A stretch of 64,000 bases of DNA, taken from contig NC_049983.1 of the NCBI RefSeq assembly GCF_000003815.2, positions 2,964,350 through 3,028,349 of the forward strand. The letters are read 5' to 3'. The notes under the pieces were generated by a model. The model made no database searches. It was not told where the DNA came from and saw only the letters and a program-made list of their open reading frames with translations. A program made the translations under genes and the position numbers. Positions 20,401 to 29,100 of the stretch are shown piece after piece (the stretch's first letter is position 1; each line of letters opens with the position of its first letter). Source of the DNA: Branchiostoma floridae (taxonomy: Eukaryota; Chordata; Leptocardii; Amphioxiformes; Branchiostomatidae).

Positions 20401-21168
20401 TTATTCTGGTCGCCTATTCGCCCGGATGTTAGACACGTGATCCATCCATTGTAAAATATGCAGATTAGAGGCATCTCGTCACTCATCAGGCCGCCTCCAA
20501 CAACGGCTGGAGCTGAAGCGACGACTCCTTCGCAAAGCAGACAAAACTTCCCGCGGCGGCAAGATTAGACGCCCGCTTGCAGGCGGTCGTCTCAGCGCAT
20601 AGGTGACTTTAGGCTCCAGACGACGATTCCCCATCACTTTATAACGGAGGGCGGATAGATGACCAGGACAAATAGGATACTTTTTGGATGGTCCCTTGAA
20701 GAAATTTTGATTTTCCCATTGACCAAGTGTAACGTTACAGCAAGGAGCTTTTATCAGGATAAAAGCTCCTTGGTTACAGTGACCACCTGTCCACACGGGA
20801 CAGAGACCAGATTTTATAAGTTCACCCAGAGTCTGAAGTTCACCCATGTTATCAGGCCCTCATTCTATAAGCTAGGCAGATATAGTTTATGCAAACGTCT
20901 TACACTAAAACAACAAAGTATCAAGACTTGTTCTAACCACCTTCTTGTCGTTGTTGAAGTACGTAATCGGCTTGGGATGTTCCCGTCTAGTCGGTACATA
21001 CGAGTACGCAGAGAGGGAGGGGGGCGGCAGCTTCGCAGCGATCCCCGCGTGTTGTCCCTCCAGCGACCGCAGAAACGTCTTGGCCACGTCCGGTAACTTC
21101 TCTACTTCCTCGTTAAAGTCGTCTACGGGCTCAAGATATCCGTCGTCAAGTCCTTCTATCCTCGGCAT
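11478..21168 (-). CDS. CFAP90: CFAP90 (C5orf49) cilia and flagella associated protein
   Basis: Three exons: 21168-20941 (76 codons), 19886-19770 (39) and 11642-11478 (54 plus TAG), all phase 0 with GT/AG borders; 169 residues. The middle exon carries the family signature around [15 protein letters not shown], preceded by YDRLF. Exon 1 has [13 protein letters not shown] and exon 3 has SSDYGHKL and FYRRNDI, in the same order as I recall for vertebrate C5orf49. That family is associated with axonemal microtubules, so a role in motile cilia is expected from family knowledge. ATG 21168 has a good context (GCCATGC); an in-frame ATG at 21216 is possible but would add 16 atypical residues. Intron 2 (about 8.1 kb) contains the LINE in antisense orientation, and intron 1 contains smaller repeats. 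Paired X-box-like motifs lie just upstream. Confidence 0.9.
11805..12172. mobile_element. TIR element (PIF/Harbinger-like MITE), TCA duplication
   Basis: 368 bp with imperfect inverted ends of about 34 bp: GGTCACACCAATTTGATTTC versus GGCCACACCAATTTAATTTC (right end, reverse complement), both continuing TTGGTT(C/T)ACGGATT. TCA flanks both sides, consistent with a 3-bp target-site duplication. The interior has oligo-A/oligo-T blocks and TTTTCGCCCT, also present in the GGCCACAGCAAG family at 45627 and 54605. The superfamily is inferred from the 3-bp duplication. Confidence 0.8.
12190..12660. other. Intron sequence left of the LINE
   Basis: No gene is seen. A short piece at 12296-12352 (CAGGTTCAGACCTGTACAG, ATCCTCTGGACTGTAC) belongs to the CAGGTC/GACCTG hairpin repeat family also present at 22199 and 42440. 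The exact 5' junction of the LINE is not visible but probably lies between about 12600 and 12700. Confidence 0.4.
12697..12707 (+). promoter_or_regulatory. YY1-like site near the LINE 5' end
   Basis: AAGATGGCGGC matches the YY1 consensus AANATGGCGGC. It lies about 220 bp upstream of the ORF1 start, with a CRE-half-like TGACGTAT at about 12680. Human L1 is known to use a YY1 site at its extreme 5' end to position transcription initiation; the same role here is inference. Confidence 0.5.
12924..15650 (+). CDS. LINE ORF1: J-domain-like, Zn motif, coiled coil, SGNH esterase
   Basis: About 908 residues from ATG 12924 (GACGCCATGA); the frame opens at ATG 12852, which would add 24 residues. Residues about 8-76 match a DnaJ J domain: [43 protein letters not shown]. 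The HPD tripeptide is replaced by ENA. Residues about 95-205 form an unidentified globular region ending in [15 protein letters not shown]2CX8CX2C motif (CSVC...CALC) lies near residues 233-248. A coiled coil spans about 310-400. Residues about 490-650 form an SGNH/GDSL hydrolase with GDS near 497, GTND near 546 and DGYH near 635, so the catalytic Ser, Asp and His are present. The C terminus is Pro/Gly-rich with four 27-residue repeats. Expected role: an RNA-binding or chaperone protein of the retrotransposition particle (inference). Confidence 0.88.
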   Translation: MTDPSAHEDLYSVLGVSSSATPDDIVEAYKKEVKLYENASKLGRSKQASKEALTRHKEVSRSFSILSDVSRRQRYDNSGSVTVPTKITKKSRKQSADYCINQNEQSVTIFLPPNLATSWLSKCEEHHSTRATRKAPVNNRVVKGKVPDNGHQIKTVFKDTQSQDIVGSVSIMVYESTNKILVQGSAYLLWFTEVFPVLKEAIDTACTDKIKALTESEEPSLVVSLDTTDSPPLCSVCEQPMMADVCALCETVPKVVLDCNSNDLRPVEIEETVEDTSTPHSGITANKSTPVIPADYSILQENVNKLEACLVDSISVQKTSETSILQRLSLLEDRLKVREQNHVCEGLSALEKRKLLEDVARLESVKCDLENQVQSLQRKYNELSSAMQKVHLSGSHGQTKSTETQTTQEASDRADKLLYELANVSVSNRFQVLDEYNNRNSSDNTVSNPGAKRRRQAHKTGANVSPVQDKVEDKVPESTITQHQHCKDMPPDVLILGDSNTKPIKPDVMYPDKRVTKEITYNITQATDHIQQSTMPAPKVILFHIGTNDVRDKRDPTAVSEGFRKLIQTSRDKFPHTPLVFSAIPPRRDSKLQEIGEQVNSFLNVVSEETSYVHVTDNSNLSNMGTIKEALYCQDGYHLNRFGTRVMVSNIKRVVNPIIGLGNYSSKGTRANFQSLPGQCAVPPRFYQHPANGQRQPPRSLVVGSQGQSQGLPRSPNAPASNQRSTVLSGRAVGTFPASSPSGQPNGQPRDGGTPSPAPPGRPAVFGAPASGQPDGQPRGTPSPAPPGLPAVFNAPASGQPDGQPRGTPSPAPPGLPAVFGAPASGQPDGQLRGTPSPAPPGRPAVFGAPARDSRLQPSQRSGPWGSPPPFFNFPPAPWGLPPPNTTRMAPPPWPWHPALMWPPMPMW
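15175..15480 (+). repeat. 81-bp coding tandem repeat in LINE ORF1
   Basis: Four units of 27 codons each, beginning near 15181, 15262, 15343 and 15424, encode [20 protein letters not shown] followed by QPDGQPR. Units are nearly identical, indicating recent expansion. It forms the proline-rich tail of ORF1. Confidence 0.9.
15883..19425 (+). pseudogene. LINE ORF2: APE endonuclease and reverse transcriptase, one internal stop
   Basis: Open in one frame from ATG 15883 (ATG 15931 is the likelier start) to TAG 19423-19425, broken only by TAG at 18382-18384; about 1180 codons. Residue numbers count from 15883. APE endonuclease: WNVHGL near 29, ETWS near 57, GGDFNAR near 171, SDH near 277. Reverse transcriptase: [20 protein letters not shown] near 664, [12 protein letters not shown] near 724, YADD near 765, LKVNLKKTK. 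The stop falls immediately before LGIIV, just after the palm/thumb boundary. Downstream coding continues without frameshift to a CX2CX8HX4C knuckle (CQFC...HFLLDC) near residue 1100. All visible catalytic motifs are intact. The stop may be a mutation, a sequencing error or an allele. Confidence 0.9.
19426..19565 (+). terminator. LINE 3' UTR and polyadenylation signal
   Basis: A short AT-rich 3' UTR with TGTACTTAGCCCGATAGGGC and GCAATAAAGGC (hexamer 19537-19542), ending in ATTACATTTTATTA before non-repeat intron sequence. No long poly(A) is visible. Confidence 0.6.
20480..20600. repeat. GC-rich hairpin segment in CFAP90 intron 1
   Basis: It contains the interrupted palindrome AGACGCCCGC-TTGCAG-GCGGTCGTCT. 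No coding potential. Probably part of a dispersed element; a family cannot be assigned. Confidence 0.4.
20655..20830. repeat. Dispersed repeat containing a perfect 14-bp hairpin
   Basis: GGTCCCTTGAAGAAATTTTG and ATTTTCCCATTGAC recur near 63875-63900, so this is a dispersed family. Inside, AAGGAGCTTTTATC, AG, GATAAAAGCTCCTT (20742-20771) forms a perfect stem with a two-base loop, a strong cruciform candidate. Confidence 0.65.
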
Positions 21169-21255
21169 GGCAAAATTTAGAGAGAAAAACGGGGAAAATG
21201 TAGACAGCTGTTGCACACAACAAAGGCTAAATGGCGGACCGTCTATAGCGTGTAT

Positions 21256-21279
21256 GGTTACTAGGCGTCGCTAGGCATC
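21256..21279 (-). promoter_or_regulatory. Paired X-box-like (RFX) motifs upstream of CFAP90
   Basis: GGTTACTAGGCGTC (21256-21269) overlaps CGTCGCTAGGCATC (21266-21279). Each resembles the ciliary X-box type sequence GTTGCTAGGCAAC, the second with two differences over 14 bases. They lie 90-110 bp upstream of the CFAP90 ATG, the usual place for RFX sites in ciliary genes. Function is inferred. Confidence 0.5.
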
Positions 21280-21539
21280 AGTTTACCTCATGAATAAGTA
21301 ATCAATTGTTTGCGCTCTTGTGGTTGGTTGGCGTCATTTTGGCGCGAGAATCGCACATGCTAGTGAGATAGTGAGACTTCATTTGGAAACCGTATACTAT
21401 TTATTACCAATTCAATTTGATTGCGTCTTTTTGATAACGTCTGTCTTTTCAGCAAATCATACCAAAGCAAAAAAAGCTGTGATCGCCATCATTGATTCAA
21501 GGATTTTTAGAGAAAAACAAGTGTTTTTTTGCACAGTTT

Positions 21540-22195
21540 AAGCAACTTCCTAAGTTGGCGCCCTGACCCAGATATGACAGGGTGTAAAACTCAAATGTTG
21601 GGGCAGAACCAAATACAGTATGAAGTCTTTTATTAATATACACTTAATTTGAAACCATTGTAGTCATAGCTTTCCAGTGGACGCCTTTTCCAAAATTAGT
21701 TTTTCATGTTGCAAAAAAAACTAAGATGAACTGTGATCATACATTTGTAGCTGTGTGGGTCGTACGTGTTTCTCATGCCATAGAATCTACATAGACATAT
21801 TTCATATCTAAAAATGATTGGAGGATTCCTTTTATATTCATCTAAAAATTTGCATTGCATTTTAGCAAAGCGAGTTCACAAGCAAAACTCAAGTCACAGC
21901 TTTTTTCTCCCTTTTCTAACCTGGGTGTTGCCTGCAATGTAATGATCAGTGATCTGAATTTTGGTAGACATTACTACGAAGTTTTTACAGTCAAACTTAC
22001 AGAGTGTGTTTGTTTGTTTATTCTTTATTTAACTAGAGTGAAAGCATATTGCCTGACAGCGTTTTTCAAAGCCCCTTGGTTTACATGAAGACAGTATTCT
22101 AAAATGCCAGTGGCAGTCGGATATTCCACGAAATAGATTCCTTTGTAGCAAACTGGACCATAGTTTTGAGTATTACCAAAGTTAACACATACAAT
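21540..22195. other. Intergenic, nothing recognised
   Basis: Between CFAP90 (transcribed leftward) and the 3' end of the TipE/BK-beta-like gene. No exon, tRNA or clear repeat is seen. Confidence 0.35.
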
Positions 22196-22198
22196 AAG

Positions 22199-22285
22199 GT
22201 CCAGGTTCAGGTCTGGACCTGATCCTCTGGACCTGAACCATACCTGTACCTGAATTTTCTGTACTGGTTGGGACCCACCCCTAGT
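22199..22285. repeat. CAGGTC/GACCTG hairpin repeat
   Basis: GGTCCAGGTTCAGGTCTGGAC and CTGATCCTCTGGACCTGAAC form internal inverted repeats; GGGACCCACCCC follows. Related pieces are at 12296-12352, 42440-42560 and 42820-42930. Confidence 0.6.
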
Positions 22286-22289
22286 ATAG

Positions 22290-23105
22290 ACCTATCTGTT
22301 GCTTTTAACAGTCAAATCAAAACACCATTACCAAATGTGCAGATCTAGAAGTGTTGTATTTGATTTCAATGTCGTACAACTTCTTTTCACATATCTCATA
22401 TAACAAATATCTAATACTGGTATTCAGCAGAATGTGAAAAAACTATACAAATCTTTGGTGCACAAATAGTGTATATAAAATAGAAACATTTCAACAAAAT
22501 GTACACAACAGGGCACTTCAATTCAGTTATCTTTCTAGGTGTAGTTAAAAACTCTCTGGGCTACGAAAATATCTTTGTACATTAATACTAATAAATATAA
22601 CCTTTGTCAGCTATAAATACACAAACGAAAAAGCAAATATTACATTATATGACAAGACGATTCTCCCCTCAACAATTACTTACTTGATTACACAATAAGT
22701 GGAATGTATTTTACAGGTTATACAGGTTGTTTTTTTGAGAACAGGTGAAAATCAATGCACACGTGGACGTTATCCATAAAATCAAGTCAGTGTGGCCTAA
22801 GTTAAATATCATGATCAAACCTTTGAAATTGAAAACAAGTCTGGAAGCATAGTGTCAGTCTACTTTGAAATTTTTTTGTTTTCTTTGCAACAAAACTGTC
22901 CAATTGATATTAATAAGCCTGATTTATTGATTGATTGATTGACTGATACAACCTTTGCAATCATCATACTTCTATGAGGAGTTAGAGAGGCAATATACAT
23001 GAGAGAATGTACAATAGTGGTTTTCATTTTAGTGTTGTGGTCACAAATTATAGTCTAGTGGCCCGCTACGCTAAAATGCACCAGCTGGAACCTGGATCAT
23101 GTCTC
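22290..23105 (-). other. Probable 3' UTR / downstream flank of the TipE-like gene
   Basis: AT-rich, no coding frame. TTTATT at 22923-22928 (AATAAA on the minus strand) about 180 bp beyond the stop is a candidate polyadenylation signal, next to a short GATT microsatellite. Confidence 0.35.
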
Positions 23106-26100
23106 TCACACTCTAGACTCCTCGTCTGTCATTGCGTAGAAGGGGTCGTACGAGAACTGATCGCTCCCTCCCGACTGGTATTGTTCCCCGTTGGCAAAGT
23201 TACTGAAGTAGTAATCGATATCGCTCTCGTGCACTGCCTCCGAGTCGCTACTGATACTGTACGGCCTGGGCGGGGTGTTCCGAGCGAACGCGTTCGTGTA
23301 AACCGAGCCTTCTAACTGTTGTTCGAGCCCGGAGAGGTAGACGTAGCTCCCTCCGTGGTCCGACACAGCGAGGTCGAGATGTCCCAAACCGGCTGTATCC
23401 AGATCCAGGTAGTCTATGCTACTGAACATGAGCAATCCCTCGGGGATGTCCGACACGGAGGGCGCGAGATCTGGCAGCTGGTTGGTCGGAGACATGCGCG
23501 TGTCGTTGAGGTGGTGGAGACAGTTGCAGGAGGAGCCGGGAACGAGGAAGCCGCCCGCGGTGCTGATGTGGCTGTGGCGACACGGGATCTTACGCCGCTT
23601 GCTCGCGTTCTTGCGCCGCTGGACCTCCTCTTCTTCCTGGGTCTGGACGTCCGCGGTGACCTGCTGGTCACGTTGTCTATGGGGACGAAAAACGGAAATG
23701 TTACTGTAAATGCAGAAATGTTTGCGGTGGATTTATGTTCGCGGTTTTCGCGTTGGCCATTTCACCGCGAATTTAAAACCAGCGCGAACATTTTTCCAGG
23801 GCATTAAGATACTACAGTGTATGGTGCTACCGCGAAAACTAAACCACCGCGAAAAGTTCTTTTTCCCGCTACCGCGAAATTAAATCCCCGCGAACTTAAA
23901 TGCATTTACAGTATCCGATTCAGTTCAGGAAGAAAAGGAGACAATATCACAGAAATATTTGCGATGGTTTTGTGTTTGCAGTTTTTGTGGTTTTGTGATG
24001 GCCACTTCACCACAAACCCCAAACTGCCACGAATGTTTTTCTATTATAGTATGAGACAGGATTACAGTGTTGCATTATCTGACAGGAGAATCCATAGTAT
24101 GAGACTACAGCTTATGGCACTAAATATGAACTCAAAACCACCGCAAACTCTCCTTATCCCCGCTACCGCAAAATTAAATTACAGCGAACTTAAATGCATT
24201 CTTTTTTTACAGTACTCTTCCACTGGTTGTGACAGAGAAGACAGACACTATGTACAGTATTTACAGGTTCATTGTACCTGGGAAATCCTCACTAGCTCTT
24301 TTTGACAGGCAAATTAAACAGTGGATCACCTACCTACAAACTACAACCCTTTCCAGGAGCATGTATGTCAGGTGACCAATCGTACAGCCAGGATTTAACT
24401 CACGGCTTTTAGTTCCAGAGAGAAGGGCCACTAACCACTGGACTATGCAGGCTAACTTGTTCTCTTTGAAATTGAATGTCAAAATAGTATGCAAGTCAGG
24501 TGGGTGACAATAAAAAAAAACTTGAACTTTCTAAATGTATTTCTAAAATGAAAGTTATGAAATATTGCTACTGGTACTCACTTCCTGATTCTCCTCTCGT
24601 ACAACACATACACTACGGCTGCTATGTAGACCAGACACAGGAGGAGGGGCCACAGGACCAGGTTTGCAACTTTTCCACTCGTCAGCTGGGGGAGGGAAAG
24701 AGTGGTGAGAACAAATAACACGTAAATTTTTTTTCCGATACCAAAACAGTGCAATTAACTTATTAAGTTACTTTTACACACCCTCGTAAAATGTATATTT
24801 TCCTGATGAGATCTTAATTAAGAGGAAATGAGATCTGCTTACCGTAATCTCCCTCACCACATGTTCGGGATTTGTAGGGTTGTAGTAGCAGGGGTAGGTT
24901 GTGTTGGCCTGGAAAATAATCACCAGAAAATTTAGAAGTTTAACTTTAGTCGTCTAAAGTACATTTGTAGTAAGGGCACTCAAGACCATAGGACAATCTT
25001 TGTGGAATGTTTAATTGTTTACAGGCATTACAAAAAAGATCTCAAACACTTTCTGTGTCATTTTCTTGCTAAAACAAAGTGACCAACTACCAAAACAGCT
25101 TGCAGAAATGTTGACTAACTCCACAGCAAAAGCAAGTAGTTAGGCAGATTCATCATAAACTACACCTGTAGGTATATGAGTTAGTCAAAATTCTTGTGTT
25201 AGCCTAGAAAATAATCACATGAAAATTGAGAAGTTTGAAGGAGCCGTCTTAAGTAGTATGCACACTCAAGACCATCAGGATGTTCTTTCTGGAAATTTAA
25301 ATTGTTTACAGGTATCCCAGAAAAGATCTCAAAGACTTTCTGTGTCATTTTCTTGCCAAAACAAAGTGAGTTGCCGACTACCAAAAACAGCTTGCAGGGA
25401 TTTTGCCTAACTCCACAGCCAAAGCAATAAGTTAGGCAGAGTCATCATATACTAGTACTACATTTGTAGGTATATGAGTTAGTCAAAAGTCTTGTGTTAG
25501 CCTAGAAAATAATCACATGAAAATTGAGAAGTTTGAAGGAGCCGTCTTAAGTAGTATGCACACTCAAGACCATCAGGATGTTCTTTCTGGAAATTTAAAT
25601 TGTTTACAGGTATCCCAGAAAAGATCTCAAAGACTTTCTGTGTCATTTTCTTGCCAAAACAAAGTGAGTTACCGACTACCAAAAACAGCTTGCAGGGATT
25701 TTGCCTAACTCCACAGCCAAAGCAATAAGTTAGGCAGAGTCATCATAATAGAACTTTATTGCTCGACATTTGTACATGGTACAAAGTATGGCAACGACTG
25801 TTACACAAAGTACAAAATAGGTGTAGAGAATAAGACTTGATATCCTAATTAACGTAACAAGAAGGGCTGAGACATTAGTCTTTGATATATACTACATATA
25901 CTACACCTGTAGGTATATGAGTTAGTCAAAATTCTTGTGTTAGCCTAGAAAATAATCACATGAAAATTGAGAAGTTTGAAGGAGCCGTCTTAAGTAGTAT
26001 GCACACTCAAGACCATCAGGATGTTCTTTCTGGAAATTTAAATTGTTTACAGGTATCCCAGAAAAGATCTCAAAGACTTTCTGTGTCATTTTCTTGCCAA

Positions 26101-29100
26101 AACAAAGTGAGTTACCGACTACCAAAAACAGCTTGCAGGGATTTTGCCTAACTCCACAGCCAAAGCAATAAGTTAGGCAGAGTCATCATATACTACATCT
26201 GTAGCCAATTGAAATATCTCTTAGCCGTGAAGACATTTTCTAGGTCATTTATAATACTGTTACAATATCACAACTGTTACAGTAGTGGTTTTTACGGAGG
26301 TCAATAAGAGAGAAAGTCGTGACATTTCATGGAAAAGGAACATCTTTATAGAAGTAAAAGTTTTTATTTTCATGTAGTACATTTCCTACCTTCTCATACT
26401 GAATCCTGTAGCCTTCAGCGCAGGACTGTTTGTCGTAGTTATCCTTCCATCCATCCGCACAGGGTGAGAAGGGGTCCATGAACAGGGCATGTCTTCCAAA
26501 CGTCAGGGAACACTGAAAGACATACGAAACACTTTACACACAATGTAAAATGCCATTACAGACAGGTCATATGCCAGAGAACACAAAACTTGTATCTATT
26601 GTAACATAAGGGTTTAATCGCCAACAAACTGACCATGCCAAAACTGACTTTCCCTTTTGGAGTAATGGTTTAGCGGTTGGGTTTGTGATCTGGCGACCCG
26701 GGTTCGGCATTGGTTCGAATCCAGGGAGCCAAGAGACTGTTTCTACTCACCTCTAACATTAGTTCCCATGCCGACCCTGTGAGTAACAGACTAAAGATGT
26801 GCCACACGCGGGAATTACCGAACTCAGAGATTCAAGAATGAATCTTGTAAAGAAAAGGGGCCAGGAGACCGTTTCTACTCCTTTCTTACACGTCTAATCG
26901 TCTATCATCAAATATGTATTCGAAACTCCACCTGCAACTACATTTACAACTGTATTTATATAATAAGAAGCGAGAAGAAGTTGAACCTGTACATACTAGT
27001 ACTAGTATACTTTAGACTTTGTAGTCTCAGTCATGTATCACACCCTACACAGATTGTACTTAAAATCACTAGAAGATGACCCTGACCTGTACTTAGCTTG
27101 TTAGAAAGCAAAAACGTACAATAGAAGTCTTCATTCAATAAACCAAACACCTGTCGATGAAGATTGGACATCTACGTAATAAGATATGCCAAATGGTAGT
27201 TACTCAAGCAACTGGATTAGGAAATGGTCAGATGTTTCAGATAACATTCACTACATTTTGTCAGTGACTCTAAGGAGATCAGATGGATAAGGTAAGACTA
27301 AGAGTATCCAGTTGCTGTTTGGCATAAAGCATACATTTAAACCTAGTTACTTCATTTATTTAATACCTGTTTTCATCAAAATTCGTCTAAAATCATATGA
27401 CCAAAAAATTGACTAATGGCTTTAACATGCAATCAAAACATCTCTAAAATTTGTTTATAACTTTTTGAAAACAAACAGAAATAAGATCTACCCACATATA
27501 AAATACCAATACAATCCATCCAGGCTTCTCATTCGTTATGCTGGTCTTCTACAAACATACAAACATACATTTACGCTACCCAAAATATAACCTTCTTGGC
27601 GAAGGTAAAAATACACTCACATAACAACAGATTCTAAAGTAATCAAATGTACTAAGATACTGAAATGCTGAACTTCAAGATTGAAATCATGACAAAAAGG
27701 ACGAACACTATCTATAGTACTATATTTACTTCAACATATCAGTAAAAACTGCACCATGGAAGGTAGCTGTCCTCACAAACATATATACCACATGACTAAC
27801 GACTTAACAATTGTGCTAACTACCAGAGGAAAGCCCTTCCTGTTGTAAATATAGCAGTTGTGGGTTTCAGGAATGTCCACGGTCATCCCACATTGGACGA
27901 CAAGGACGGCATTCAGACGTGCCAGCGGTGAGAGTCATTCTGCGCCCTCACACCTACGCACGCTATTCCGGGTACAGTCCGACAGAAATAGCTGCCGGTG
28001 GGTCAAAATAGCCGGTCTGGGATATTTTTGGACATGACGTAGAAAGTTTGGAGGGTGATTCGTCAAAGAAATACTTGTGAAATGTAGATATGTACACATG
28101 CTTGTAAACATGCACAACTCATAAATTCTTCACTGACAGCGATCATATTTTAATACGTATTCATCGCAAAGAACTTTGGAAGTGACATTCTTGTTCCATG
28201 ATACTTGATAGTGACATATAAATCCAGCTATTACCAGTTCAAACCAGATAACACTGGGTCTTTTGGTTTCAACTGGAAATATGTGTAGCTGGATGTATAA
28301 TCAATGTTCACTTCAACCCTGCTTTCTTATCGTGGCGATATTACAGCAAACAGTCGGATTATTATCAACCACATGAAGCCAAGAATACCATCGACCGTAT
28401 GTGTGTACACAAAGGACTTTTCCTCTTTGCACTGGTAGCTTCACATCAAATATTTATAAATACACAAGCGAAAGCTCATGTAGACATACATGAATGTGAG
28501 ACGTATATGTAAGACAAATACTTGATACTTTTATACTTTATTCAGTCCATTAGCTAACATAAATATCAATACAAATTTGAAACAAGAAGCAGAAATAAGA
28601 TAGGTGACATACTAACAAAAATAATTTTTCATAATTTTTCCCTCCCGGTCATTTGACTTTTACGAAACCAGAACATTTTTTTTCAAATCCAAACCTGTCT
28701 TCAAAGATACAGGTTTTGCTATCATTAATCTGTGTAAATACAATTTCCAATTCAAGTCTCGCTATATCCAGACCTACATGTATAATTGTTCATATCTGCT
28801 GTAATAGCAAAACTTTTGTTCATATTTGCTGGAACAGTTATGATTTGCTGATGTCTGATGATTGGTTAATGACAATCACTCACTCGCAATAAAAAGACGA
28901 AAAAATTATAAGAAGAGAACACCAGCAAAAACAACATGTTTTCCCTTCTGGGAAACATAATAATCATGTCTCCCCTGGGATGATGTGAATATGCCCTGCC
29001 ACATGTCAGGAATTAGGGAACCACCCTGGCCAAATATAGCCAGCGGTTCAACCCTTTTGTCATTGGCAGAAACATTGCCAGCATTCCCGGCATGGCTAGC

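Noticed and set aside
24366..24450. Functional tRNA gene
   Set aside because: The A and B boxes are visible, but acceptor and anticodon arms do not pair as required; called a SINE or pseudogene instead.
24585..24600. Reading TM2 into a VVREENQ tail in the exon 6 to exon 7 junction
   Set aside because: Re-reading the codons gives VLYERRIR with two leftover bases, which joins exon 7 in phase at its strong acceptor (23676), so later acceptors were not needed.
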